This document shows, in pieces, positions 1 through 10,494 of a stretch of 64,000 nucleotides of DNA. The stretch is from contig JANAVB010042220.1 of the NCBI GenBank assembly GCA_029216955.1, forward strand, positions 15,016,799 through 15,080,798. Direction: 5' to 3'. This stretch comes from Iris pallida. Taxonomy: Eukaryota > Streptophyta > Magnoliopsida > Asparagales > Iridaceae. How positions within the stretch are numbered: position 1 is the first letter of the stretch; every line of letters begins with the position of its first letter. The position numbers and the translations under genes are program-made. The notes under the pieces were generated by a model. That model searched no databases. It was not told the origin of the DNA and saw only the letters and a program-made list of their open reading frames with translations.

Positions 1-1190
1 TTTCTATTTAGAACTAAATGAATTCAGTTTATATCGATAGCTATCATTTGAGTAATAAAGCATACAGTAATACATAGCAGTTTATCCCATTTCTTACCAC
101 GGCCGTGCTCGTCCCTGCATAAAACACAGATAATATTTACTACCTGCATAAGACAATAGGTGAGCATGCTCTATCTTATATGTGCGGTCATTGATGCAAT
201 GCATCACGAGGGACTTTATATGGCATTACGACGTGCATGTCAGCTTGGGTTGCAAGCCCTGCTGCAGGTCTCGTAATGTCTTGCATCGAAGCACGAATTT
301 GTTTTTCCCCCTAGGTCGATTCAGTTCCGATGCCCCGGATACCGCATCGAGGAAAGTTCAACTTGTGCACAAGTTGTCCATGACCATGCCAATGCGTGAA
401 CTTGTTTAATATGTACGGGCAGATTTGTATAGCGCGGACAATATTGAATGACATTATCATTTCTCCCAACTCATGCAACGATTTATTTTCCCCTAAGCCG
501 TACTCCCGATTTAGCGTCCCGTAGGCACCAAATTGTCCGAGGCATCATAACCCACGATCGACGTTTCATATTATTTTGCAGCACGTAAAATAGTCTATCA
601 TTTTACTAGAACCTTAAACTTTTCTGTTTATGTGAGAAACTTGTATTTTTCAGAGTAGATTACTCAAAATCGATACGTTTTTCCCGAGTTCTTGACCTTA
701 GTGGATTGGCATGCAATTAACTTGGCATCGTTCGATTTGAATGAATTCGAGGTAAGGAATTAGTTTGCGGGACAGAGTAGAAGGAAGGTCCGAATCATCC
801 ACCGATTACTTTGCTCGTGCCGATCGTCGAAGCGCTTCGCAACGTCAAGCTTTAGTTACGCGAGCTCTTGCAATGGCACCAACACTTTGTTAGAATTTCT
901 TCTTTTTCCCTTGCTTCGAAATTTGTAATTGCATCCAGGAAAACGACGCGAAAGCACTTCATCAAAATCCAGCGGCAAAAGCTCCAAGAAAACCATACAG
1001 CGGTCCGGTCCCGTCGAAGGGACTCTTATAGAGAGCTCACTCGCCGAGACGCAGCCCGCTGCATCTAGGACTTATTCCAACAGAAGTCGTTCCATTAGTT
1101 GGATCGATTCTCGTAACGTCCGTACAAATCGATTTGATCGATGTCGCAAGGTGTTATCGTTTACCAAGCCTAGCGATCGAGTCAGATGGT
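1..1190. other. Non-coding stretch of uncertain origin upstream of Sire-1 pol
   Basis: No convincing protein domain is seen in either strand; the open frames here (for example 929-1369) show no retroviral or host motif. A short segment near 233-290 (GGGTTGCAAGCC followed by TGC and GTC-rich sequence) loosely resembles 53866-53925 inside the LTR of the LARD-like element, so part of this block may be an old gypsy-type LTR in the same orientation. Gag of the Sirevirus should lie upstream of the zinc knuckle at 1312, but I cannot recognise it, so this element is probably 5'-deleted or the gag is replaced. Confidence 0.3.
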
Positions 1191-4100
1191 CATCTATGTT
1201 CCCGGCCGATCTGACTCGTCGCAAGCATATTATGAAGTCCATTGCCTATCGAAAGCGGGGCGCTACACCAATCATGTACCTCACACAACTTTCAACACTC
1301 AACATGCAAAATGTCATTATTGTGGCATCGTTGGTCATATATCTTCTGCATGTAGAATCAGAAAGTTAGTAGATTTAAATGTTTATGCATGGATACCAAA
1401 AACTAACCAGTCAGGACCCAACAAGAAATGGGTACCAAGAGTTTCATCTGCAAAATGTTTTGTAGGTGGGACGCCCTTCACATGCTAGGAGCAAATGGAT
1501 CCTCGACAGCGGTTGCTCACGGCACATGACCGGTGACGCTTCATTATTCGCGACACTGTCGAAGAAGAATAAAGAAGGATACGTCTCCTTCGGTAATAAT
1601 TTAAGAGGGTACATAATTGGTATCGGTGACATTGGTAAGGCTCCCTATTCTGTGATTAAAGATGTCTGTCTAGTTACCGAGTTAAAACATAATCTGCTCA
1701 GCATAAGCCATTTAGCTGATCACGGTTATGGCATAAACTTCGTCAAAGACAAATGTACTATAGTTGATAGTTCAACTGGTAGTACTATCTTTGAAGGTAT
1801 CAGGGAAGACAACATATATGTTTTCTATTTGTTGGAAGATGCTAACAAGGCAGGTAGATGTTTGATGGCCAAAAGCATTGAGAGTCAACTATGGCATATG
1901 AGACTCGGTCATGCAAACATGGATACAATTTCAAGACTATCTACAAAGAAGTTGGTACGCGGCTTACCGGATATATCTTTCAAAAAGGATATGGTATGTA
2001 GTGAATGTGAAAAGAACAAAGCTACCCGATCCGCATTTAAATCCAAGAACGCTGTAAGTACCAATTAGACCTTTACAATTGTTGTATATAGACTTATTTG
2101 GACCACGTAGAATTTCTAGTCTAGGTGGTAAGTTATATGCATTTGTCATTGTAGATGATTTTTCTAGATATACATGGGTATATTTTCTTGCACGCAAGAA
2201 CGATGCATTATCAGAATTCGTCATCTTTTGCAAGAAAGTACATAATGAAAAAGGGTTCATGATTATTCGCATTCATAGTGATCATGGCGGCGAATTTGAG
2301 AATGCAGAATTCAAGCAATTTTGTGACACGGTTATGTGCATGAATTCTCTTGCCCTAGGACTCCACAACAAAATAGAGTTGTGGAACGTAAGAACAGAAC
2401 TCTATCTGAAATGGCTAGAGCAATGTTAAACCAGTTTAGTCCACCTAGATACTTTTGGGCTGAAGCTGTCAATACAACGTGCTATATTCTCAATAGGGTT
2501 ATAATTCGACCTATCGAAGAAGACTCCCTATGAACTATGGTTTGATAGAACACCCAATATTTCATATTTTAAGATTTTTGGTTGTAAATGCTTTATTCTT
2601 AATACTAAAGACAATCCGAGTAAATTTGATGAAAAGGCCGATGAAGGTATATTTTTAGGTTATGCAGCAAAGAGCAAAGGATACAGAGTCTTCAACAAAA
2701 GAACCATGATTATCGAAGAATCAATCAATGTCAAGTTTGATGAGCTAAATCAACACTTAGACGATGACGACAATGAAGACGTAATTACACCAAGTACAGA
2801 TACTGCAAAACCTTCACACAAAGATGCAGAACCTTCACACCAAGCACCAGCTGAGTCTTCAAGCAAAGAAGTCAGAACTAGCAATCCTGAGGATACGCCA
2901 AAAGAGATGAGATTCTTGGCAGATCATCCAAAGGACTTGGTAATTGGTGAGATTACCAAGGGTGTAAGTACTCGTTCCTCTAATAAAGATATAGCTTCTT
3001 GTGTTGCTTTTGTCTCGCAATTTGAACCCAAAAATATTGAAGAAGCATGTAGTGATAATTTTTGGTTAGATGCTATGCAAAAGGAATTAAACCAATTTGA
3101 ACGGAATCAAGTTTGGGAACTTGTTCCCATGCCCATTGATCATCCGGTCATTGGCACCCGTTGGGTATTCCGAAACAAACTGAACGAGAATGGTTTAGTG
3201 ACTCGTAATAAGGCTCGATTCGTAACTCAAGGATACAATCAAGAAGAAGGTATCGACTACGATGAGACTTATGCCCAGTTGCGAGATTAGAATCCATTCG
3301 CATGTTATGTGCATTTGCATGGTTTCATAATTTCAAGTTATTTCAAATGGATGTCAAAAGCGCATTTTTGAATGGTTTTATAAAGGAAGAAGTTTATGTA
3401 GCTCAACCTCCCGGTTTTACTGATTTCAAATATCCTGATTATGTTTTCAAGTTGAAGAAAGCCTTATACGGTTTGAAACAAGTCCCTCGAGCTTGGTACG
3501 ATCGTCTAAGCTCTTTTCTACTTGATAACGATTTTTCAAAGAAAAAGGTTGACACTACATTATTTATAAAATCTTTGAATAACACTATTCTTTTGATTCA
3601 AGTCTATGTAGATGATATTATTTTTGGATCTATTGATGAATCTCTTTGTCAAGAATTCTCAAAGTGTATGCAGAATGAGTTTGAGATGAGCATGATGGGA
3701 GAGCTGAAATTCTTTCTCGGACTGCAAATCAAACAAACCAACAATGGGACGTTCATAAATCAAGCAAATTACACAAAAGGACTTATTAAAGAAGTTCGAC
3801 CTGGAAGCAGTCAAGCCACTTAGCACTCCAATGGCAACTTCAACCAAGCTTGATATTGATGAACAAGGCAAACCCGTCGACATACGTAAGTATCGAGGTA
3901 TGATCGGTAGCTTACTGTATTTAACTGCTAGTCGACCAGAGATTATGTTTAGTGTTTGCTTATGTGCACGTTTTCAAGCCAATCCTAAGAAATTACATCT
4001 GTGCGCAGTTAAGCGTATCTTCCGATACCTTAAAGGCACTTCTTTTGTCGGCTTATGGTATCCCAAAAGCACGTCATTTGACCTAACTGGTTATTCTGAT

Positions 4101-4556
4101 GCTGATTTTGCCGGATGCAAAGTAGAAAGAAAAAGTACCAGCGGCACGTGTCATTTCCTAGGAAAAGCTCTAGTCTCTTGGTTTAGCAAAAAGTAAAATT
4201 CTGTAGCATTATCAACAACCGAGGCTGAGTATATCGCCGCAGGACGTTGTGCACAAAATTTGTGGATGAAGAAAACTTTAGAAGACTATGGATTACATTT
4301 TTTACACATACCCATTTTCTGTGATAACACTAGTTCTATTAATTTGACTAAGAATTCTGTATGTCACTCTCGTACTAAGCATATCGAGATTCGACATCAC
4401 TTTCTTAGAGATCATCAACAAAATGGAGATATAGACCTTGTATACATAGACACACAGAATCAATTAGCTGACATACTCACAAAACCTCTAGCGGAAGATC
4501 GTTTCAATTATTTACGTCGAGAATTAGGAATTTTAGATGTCAATAATATTAATTAA
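1190..4556 (+). pseudogene. Sire-1 gag(end)-pol polyprotein, frameshifted remnant
   Basis: The CCHC knuckle C-x2-C-x4-H-x4-C lies at 1312-1353. Protease motif WILDSGCSRHMTGD starts at 1496. The GAG-pre-integrase motif (LWHMRLGHANMDTISRLSTK) is near 1890. Integrase keeps the first Asp (IDLFGP, 2085), the second (HSDHGGEF, 2275) and the Glu in TPQQNRVVERKN (2360), but a frameshift near 2340 separates them. RT runs 3090-3823 with QMDVKSAFLNG and intact YVDD at 3605-3616. RNase H follows (YSDADFAGCKVERKSTSG, then TKHIEIRHHF and ADILTKPLAEDR). Coding passes through at least six frame changes or stops (about 2067, 2340, 2530-2700, 3290, 3823, 4196), so no functional polyprotein can be made. The EFEMSMMGELKFFLGLQI stretch is typical of Sirevirus RT. 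Confidence 0.9.
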
Positions 4557-5166
4557 TTTTGTTTTATTAATTAATTTATTCAATACTTAATAACTGTTTT
4601 CGAGACGAGCCTAAAAAGAGTCTGTCTGTCACCACGACTACGGTCGAAGCGAAGCGGTATTTAAGAGTTCCCCGGTGCACCTCCGTTAGCTGGGATAGTA
4701 CTCCTACAGCTAATCTGAGACAGATGCTGAGTAAAGAATATTAATTTATAAAATAATATTAATTATATTATTTGAAATTTAAAATTACTAAACTTTGAAT
4801 TAAATATTTGAAATAAAAAAGATGTGGTCCCACAATTTTTTTTTATATAGCCAGGCAACCCTTGGCGAATTCGGCCCGAGTTCGATCCGAATTCGGCCAG
4901 AGTTCGACTGGGTATATATATGTATCAGTCAGAACCCGAGGTCCCCATCTTCTTCATTCTTCCATACCACATCAAACAGCAGCAGCCGTGCCCCGAAAAC
5001 CCTAGTTCTTCTCCACCTTCCATCTTCCAATCTACGTAGAGATCTTCGTCCAAAATTTGGATTCGTGCGGAGAATCTCGTCATCTACGGCATACCTGATT
5101 CTCGGAAGGTATAATTCGGTGCATCGGACGAGTCAAATTATTAGGGTTTCTAGTTTTTGGGATAGA
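4557..5166 (+). other. Sire-1 pol-env spacer with conserved block and AGTTCGGCC motifs
   Basis: This 0.6-kb segment separates RNase H from the env-like ORF. Positions 4620-4735 form a GC-richer block whose 3' part (CTGGGAT...CCTACAGCTAA...CTGAGACAG) recurs with about 76% identity by eye in Sire-2 (59793-59838, minus strand). An AT-rich run follows (4740-4820), then three GAGTTCG/GAATTCGG-type palindromic half-sites at 4866-4912 that are also found in the LTRs. An open frame continues upstream of the chosen env-like start without recognisable domains, so this region is probably untranslated or an intron-like leader. Confidence 0.55.
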
Positions 5167-6084
5167 ATGCCTAAGGGATTCAATCCTTTCAAGAGGAAGA
5201 AGACCAATGCCAGTAAAGAGCAATCGTCTTCTGATCCGCATACGGATTTCCACTTTTCTCCGGTCCAATCGAATGACAGTGCATCGGACGAGTTTTATTT
5301 CAAAACTCCCGACCAAGCCTTACTTTGGTATGCCGACTTTATTATGCGTACTATATGTACCGGATCTCCGATCAAATGGACTGTATTTCCTGACCACTGT
5401 CCTTACTTTGAGGCATTATGTTTACATCACTTTGTTACCTTACAATTTCCTATAGCTACTAATGCCATTAGACTATTTTACTGTAATTTCGTGTTAGACA
5501 CTTTTACCGAGAGAACTCGTATCGGTGGGATAGATATCGAGTTCAATGATGAATTGCTAGCGGAAATCCTTGGTCTTCCAAACGAAGGTGTCCCGCTCGA
5601 TGACATCACTGACTTCGATTTCCCCGAGGGTACGACTCCCGTTAGTTTTAAGAATGAGCTTTGTGCGCCCACACGTGCTCGTCCTGGAAAGTTCAAGGCC
5701 AATAACTTGAACTTGTTTAACTACGAATTACATTGCATCATCTATTCCACTCTACTTCCAAAATCCACTTCAAAAGATGATGTCACTGCACTTGAGCTTT
5801 CGGCTTTATATCACATTATTAAGGGGATTCTTTTTTCTGCCCCTAAGACTATCATTCAGATGATGGGTAGATGTCGCGGAAGAGACCACAACCTCTCTTA
5901 TGCGATGATCCTCCCACGCATCTTTCAGCGATTTGATATTGACTTATCCACTTGTGCTCTTGACCCTGAGCCCAAGTTCCTCAAGCTTTTTCGTCGCAGC
6001 ATTGCCACTGTTCCTCCACCTACTGCACCTGCTCCTCCTGCACCTACTCCCACAGCACCTGGTCCTCCTCAGTCTACCCTATGA
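5167..6084 (+). CDS. Sire-1 env-like ORF (Sirevirus third ORF)
   Basis: I start at the ATG at 5167, which opens a Lys/Arg-rich N-terminus (KGFNPFKRKKTN) giving about 305 residues; the frame is open further upstream but that part looks non-coding. The core (about residues 45-240) is an alpha-rich domain with RLFYCNFV, IGGIDIEFNDELLAEILGLP and a C-terminal proline/threonine tail (PAPPAPTPTAP). The same domain organisation appears in Sire-2 (51587-52063, minus), which supports a real element gene. I see no signal peptide, no membrane segment and no fusion-peptide-like stretch, so calling it an envelope protein rests only on position after pol; it also resembles the plant transposon-associated protein family found in many genomes as isolated ORFs. 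A stop at 6082-6084 ends it and the frame continues shifted at 6081. Confidence 0.65.
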   Translation: MPKGFNPFKRKKTNASKEQSSSDPHTDFHFSPVQSNDSASDEFYFKTPDQALLWYADFIMRTICTGSPIKWTVFPDHCPYFEALCLHHFVTLQFPIATNAIRLFYCNFVLDTFTERTRIGGIDIEFNDELLAEILGLPNEGVPLDDITDFDFPEGTTPVSFKNELCAPTRARPGKFKANNLNLFNYELHCIIYSTLLPKSTSKDDVTALELSALYHIIKGILFSAPKTIIQMMGRCRGRDHNLSYAMILPRIFQRFDIDLSTCALDPEPKFLKLFRRSIATVPPPTAPAPPAPTPTAPGPPQSTL

Positions 6085-6305
6085 CCTTTGAGGGTATTCA
6101 CCAGCATCTATCAGATCTGCAGTCATTCTTCGTTGACACCTCCAGGGAACATGAGTTCCGTGACGTGACTCGGTTCCAGGCTATTGCCAACTCCTTTGCC
6201 GATCTTCGATTTGCACAGACGGGTCACTCTGCTAGCTCTCTTCCTCGAGACCCTTCTGTATCTGGCTACCGCATTGATGATGAGGCGGTCCACTCTCTGT
6301 TCTAG
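6081..6305 (+). pseudogene. Sire-1 env-like C-terminal part, shifted frame
   Basis: The ATG at 6081 overlaps the TGA ending the upstream frame (ATGA). The 74-residue product is helical in character (HQHLSDLQSFFVDTSREHEF) and ends with SGYRIDDEAVHSLF. Sire-2 has a continuous frame that joins its proline-rich segment to an equivalent helix and a matching GYRIDD motif (50827-51306, minus), so in Sire-1 the break at 6081 is best read as a frameshift within one gene rather than two genes. Stop-start coupling cannot be excluded. Confidence 0.5.
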
Positions 6306-6990
6306 CCAGGGAATGCATACGATTGGTATCGTACTTCTGGTGGTACTCTACATACTTTTGGAGCTGGCACTTCTGGAGCTGGTCCATCTGGACATGTTGG
6401 CACTGCAGCCGATATTGATGAGGATGAGGATGATGATTTTTGAGATGTTACTTTTTGAGACTGATGACTTTTGTCTTATGTTTACTTGGAAATGCTCCGA
6501 TATTCCAAGATATTATCAGTACTCTTTATTTTAGATATGATTTGTGACTTTGATAGACATATGTTTTATGCCTCAGCTTGGCATATGACTCACTTTAGTT
6601 TATTATTCAGCACTTTATTTGTTTCAGCTTTATTATAGCATTATCTTTCTTTATGCTTCCATATAAACTGCCTGTAACAGATACCATGCCTGTGTTGTTT
6701 ATATCATTTCTGCTTATCTTATTTTTCTATAAATGTTTATACCATGCCTGTGATGAATGTTTTTTTTGGGTGTGTTTCTTCACTGCTTGTTACTTATGCA
6801 TTTATTGCGGGGGAGCTTTTTTCTTTTGCAATTATTTTGCTAAGTCACAACGGGGGAGAAATAAGATCTAACATCTTCATGGATACAGGTTATGAACAAT
6901 TTTTACATTTTATATCTGTACACTTTTGAATTGATCAAAACCAAGATGTTATATCAGTCACGATTTGTCAATTATCAAAATGGGAGATAT
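6306..6990 (+). promoter_or_regulatory. Sire-1 3' untranslated region with three polypurine-tract-like motifs
   Basis: No gene is visible. T-rich sequence contains GCGGGGGAG (6808-6816), CGGGGGAGAAATAAG (6851-6865) and the LTR-proximal AAATGGGAGATAT (6978-6990), which directly abuts the LTR. Sireviruses are known for several such tracts; only the last one is positioned to prime plus-strand DNA synthesis at the LTR edge. Confidence 0.6.
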
Positions 6991-8055
6991 TGTTGGCCCA
7001 TTGGTCATGGTCAAACCTGATTTTAATAATTGATCAAACTCTGTCTCGATATATGAATCATTCAAATGTTTACTAACGACGTTTTGGACACCGATCAAAG
7101 ATGGATATCTACTCCGTTCAAGACTGAAGCTGTTTGCCACTCAAGAATGTATTTCCTTCAAAACAATGTAATTTTTTATTTTATTGAGTTTAGGAATACA
7201 TTGTACACCAAGTCGTACTAGTAAATAGGCTATCCGAAATCGTTTTTCAAAACTGACCTATCTTTTTAAAATGACCTATGCTTTTGAAAAACATCTATTT
7301 TACAAAAAGCTTCTGAAGGACTTTTCAAAAAGCCAAAATTATTTTTCACAAAATAAACTGACCAAACCCTGGCAGAACTCGGCCAGAGTTCGGCCAAGTT
7401 GAACGTTATGTGAACGTATGATTTTGAACTTGGTCTCCCTTCAGTTGCGGTTGGTTACAAAGAGTTCTGTCCGAATTCTGTCAGAGTTCTGCCTTTGGAA
7501 AAACTATAAATAGAGAAGGATTTCGATCATTTCAAATCACCACTTCACTTTCAATATCTTCTCTTCTAAAGCTTACATTTCTTCCAAAGAGTTCTAAAAA
7601 GCTTTCATTTTCAAATCCCAAGTCAGTTACAATCCTCTAGTCGATTTGTCAGTGCGGTGCGGTCTAGAAGTTTCAGAGCGATTGTAATCAGAGGCTTGAT
7701 TGAAGATTGACTCTTCACAATTGAAGTTGGTCGAGTTTTTCGTATCAAAGCTCGCGTCTGTAGAAGTTGTAAGGACTTCGTATGAAAACTTGCGGGATTT
7801 TCCAATAGTGGATTCAATTGGAAGCTAGAGTTCTTCCGACTGGGCTAGTCCTCACAAGAGGAAAACCATTATAAATATCTGTGTTTGCGTTTGCCTTCTG
7901 ATCACTCTTTTATTAATGTCATTTATTTTCGTGATTATTATTATATTTGTGATCTAACTGCTAACGAGTTTTTAATTAGAAATATTCCGCTGTCTATTCT
8001 ATTCAACCCCCCCCCCCCCCTCTAGAGTAATCTGCTTTACGATTTCGATCATACA
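6991..8055 (+). repeat. Sire-1 3' LTR
   Basis: The LTR begins TGTTGGCCCATTGG immediately after a polypurine tract and ends ...GATCATACA. It holds a TATA-like ACTATAAATAGAG at 7504, several palindromic AGAGTTCGGCC-type sites (7375-7495) and a run of about 14 C (8007-8022) just before the end, the usual Sirevirus arrangement (...ATTCAACCCCCC...). A Sirevirus LTR in reverse with the same signposts occurs at 49388-50345. The 5' boundary is clear; the 3' end is set by the CA and by the start of homology to another copia LTR at 8056. Confidence 0.8.
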
Positions 8056-8935
8056 AAGATTACTGTTGCTCAAAGCAAGATTTGTCCCCATGCGATCTGC
8101 TCTGCTCCCAGGAACCAGCAAGTTCTTTCAGAACTTCTGGAACGCTCGTTGTTATCTCCTTTCTGGACTCGCATGAACTCCTCTGGACTCCAATGGCGGC
8201 AACAACAAAACTCTCTTCGTCTCTCAATTTCGAAGTCAGTACTCAAAGGGAGGCACGGAGAGAGTATATATAGAGATGGGTGGAAACCCTAACTCTAATC
8301 CTGGCCGCCAACTAATTACGGAGAGATACGAACGATTTAAATTCGAATTCTACAAAAAATGGATCTGAATATTTGATCATATCTTTCCATAATCGTTCAA
8401 ATACCGCAATCAGCGGTAACATGTGCCAACCACACTGTCTGCGCATATGCGCCCCAGTGGCATAGCCGTAGCTGCTCCTGTGCGCATAAGCCAGCAACCT
8501 AGCAACCCATGCGTGTATGCGCGCAGCCGTGCAACGGCGCATGCACGCATATGCGTAAACACATACGCGCATAGTCGTGCCTAGCCCGCGATACACCCTC
8601 GCATGCGTCCGCTCATGCTGACGTGCTAACTGCAAAGTGCACCAATCAAGCGCCACTTTGCGTCCTTGAGGCCGAGTCCGAGTTCGAGTCGCTAAGCCCC
8701 TTTGGGACTTAGCTCCTAAGAAAATTTTTCATGGGTGTGACGAAAAGTATAAATGCTTTCTTTGAGGAGTTAATTCTTTTTTCTCCTTGGAAAACACTCC
8801 TACATGGCACCCACATGTGTCCCACTCACCCCATGTGCACACCTCAACACAAACAAAGCATTATATTGAGATGCCCACTTGCTGGTGTAACCGATGTGGG
8901 ATTATTCTTCTAGTCCAAAGACAAACACACCAACG
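8056..8935 (-). repeat. LTR fragment of the Copia-A family, truncated by Sire-1
   Basis: Blocks here align by eye to the Copia-A LTRs (20546-21791 and 26812-28052) in the same orientation: GTTGCTCAAAGC, AGGAACCAGCAAGTTC, the GAGTCCGAGT..GAGTCGCTAAGC block near 8670, CATGTGCACACCTCAACAC and GATGTGGGATTATTCTTCTAG. It is divergent and its GC-rich middle (8420-8640, GCGCATATGCG-type words) differs from Copia-A. The left end is cut at the Sire-1 LTR. The right end near CACCAAC is not followed by Copia-A internal sequence, so this is a solo or edge LTR. The open frame 8312-8656 on the minus strand is a by-product of this repeat. Confidence 0.65.
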
Positions 8936-10132
8936 GAAGATATGTAGGCTGAAGATGAAGTTACCCCCCACAAAAGAACATGTAAATTCAAAGAAGAGAT
9001 GGCAGAACTTCAGAGGAGATTTTCAAAGAGGGTAGCTTATCCTTTTACCTGGCTGGAAGTGTGCTCACTGTTGTTGTATAACACGTGGAAAGAAAGAACT
9101 AGTACACTTTGATAATAAGGAGACACACAAGAGGAACCTGCATGCATGATATAGTAGGATATACAAATTATGCTACAAAAGATTAAGATAAAGGAGGGGA
9201 TAAAGGGCACCAGTACCCAAAGTGAACCCGACTTGACCTAGATACAATCCGACCAAAACCAAATTGACTAGGACCCGGAGCCGGCTTTACCTGAAACCGT
9301 ACTTGACCATCACCCAACATGGACCAGATCCCGATTGGACCCGACCTGATCTGGACCTTAACCCAACCAAAAATGGATGGGACCAAATCCGACCTGGACC
9401 CAAACCCGATCCCACATGGACCTGTTCGTGACTCGACCCGATCTGTACCCAAACCCGACTCGACCCGACATGTCTCCGAATCTGACCCGACCTAGCTTCT
9501 ATTGAACCGACCCGTCTGCTCTAATCGTACAGAACCTGAGCTGAGTCAATCTAGATCCAATAACTCGATTCTGGCCACCCGAACCGGACCCAATCGACTC
9601 TGACATGAATGACTCGAACTTGAGCCGGCCTGACTGACTATGAACAAGCACTAATTTCCATGGGAAATAAATATATCCACCTATTTTGGGTGGAATATCT
9701 TTCTCATGATTTGTGGAAACATTGTTGTCCCCTGAACTCTCCTGGAATAAATTTGTAACCTAAACAAAACAAGGTAATTTGGTTTTCATCCTAAATTTTC
9801 TCTGGAATAAAAATAATTTTGTGTACAATTTCCGGGATTGAATTTTACCCAAACAAAATATAGTAATTAGTGTCTCATCGTAAATTTTTCTGGGAATAGA
9901 ATATTTTTAGTATACCAAACGCAAACTATGTTAGGAGTTGATAACTTCACAAATGATAAGGTAATTCATATCAACTCAAACTATAACCTATAAATGGTAA
10001 ATTCCATTGTTTCATTTGGTATATGGAGTTATAAACTTCACCAGTCCATTTAATAACCACTTAATGCATAAGAAATCACCTTCAAAAAATATAAAATTTG
10101 TATATAAGCATCGTAGTTACATTGTAATTCAT
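8936..10132. other. Non-coding AT-rich region, with the repeat at 9220-9650
   Basis: No exon of the pentapeptide-repeat gene and no transposon domain could be recognised. 9661-10080 contains repeated GGAATAAA and ACCCAAACAAAA-type words suggestive of an old MITE, but no terminal inverted repeats could be defined. Confidence 0.4.
9220..9650. repeat. Degenerate GACCCGAC/TTGACC short tandem repeat
   Basis: About 430 bp composed of variations on a 7-12 bp word (GACCCGACTTGACC, GACCTGATCTGGACC, AACCCGACTCGACCCGAC). The open frame on the minus strand at 9183-9452 is rich in Gly/Ser/Arg because of this periodicity and is not a gene. Confidence 0.6.
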
Positions 10133-10384
10133 TAATAAATTAGAATTATACACACCACGTAATTATTCAATAATGGCACACCTAAGGTCAGTTCTATGTT
10201 TAATAAAATATTGCCCAACATTTCTCACCTGATGTGTGTTCTTAACATGCAGGTAATAAATTAGAAATACACATTAGAAGTCCACCACGGAATTATTCAA
10301 TAATGGCACACCTAAGCTCAGTTCTATGTTTAATTAAATATTGCCCAACTTTTCTCACCTGATGTGTGTTCTTAACATGCAGGT
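10133..10384 (+). repeat. Two-copy tandem duplication carrying the intron 3' splice context
   Basis: Copy 1 (about 10133-10252) and copy 2 (about 10255-10382) share AATTATTCAATAATGGCACA, CAGTTCTATGTTTAAT and CTCACCTGATGTGTG, and end in the same CTTAACATGCAG. In copy 2 the CAG is the acceptor of exon A (10383); in copy 1 the identical CAG at 10250-10252 is followed by GTAATAAATT. The period between the two CAGs is exactly 130 bp. Confidence 0.8.
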
Positions 10385-10417
10385 GCTGACCTGAGTGATA
10401 CTTTGATGGACCGTATG
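10383..10417 (+). CDS. Pentapeptide-repeat thylakoid-lumen type protein, exon A (35 bp)
   Basis: The exon is flanked by CTTAACATGCAG on the left and GTAATA on the right. It starts two bases into a codon and encodes ADLSDTLMDRM plus the end of a Gly codon if the previous exon ends in G. ADLSD is one pentapeptide repeat (A-D/N-L-x-x). It joins in phase 0 to exon B (32146), giving DRM followed by VLNEANL, the order I recall for Arabidopsis thylakoid-lumen pentapeptide proteins (At2g44920 class). At 35 bp it is a micro-exon and both sides carry tandem duplications. Upstream exons (transit peptide and first repeats) were not found and are probably to the left of the window. This is the host gene, so its reading frame is intact as far as visible. 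Confidence 0.75.
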
Positions 10418-10494
10418 GTAATACTACACTCCTAGCTTATTTTAGTAATTAAGGCAGCATACTATATTTTCTCTCATTAATAAGATATACTGAC

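Larger units (their letters stand above)
1190..8055 (+). mobile_element. Sire-1: Sirevirus-type Ty1/copia retrotransposon, 3' part
   Basis: In order: zinc knuckle, aspartic protease, integrase, reverse transcriptase, RNase H (all + strand, frames broken), a 0.6-kb spacer, an env-like ORF, several polypurine tracts and a 3' LTR. An extra ORF downstream of RNase H, G5AG-type polypurine tracts and an LTR ending in a C-rich tract close to its 3' end are characteristic of Sireviruses such as soybean SIRE1. The 5' LTR and most of gag are outside the window or deleted, so insertion age cannot be judged from LTR divergence. The 3' LTR ends inside an LTR fragment of another copia family at 8056, showing that Sire-1 jumped into that element. 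Confidence 0.85.

Noticed and set aside
8082..9035. Short + strand frames near 8082, 8731 and 8787 as candidate upstream exons
   Set aside because: They fall inside the Copia-A family LTR fragment and lack pentapeptide repeats or phase-compatible donor sites.
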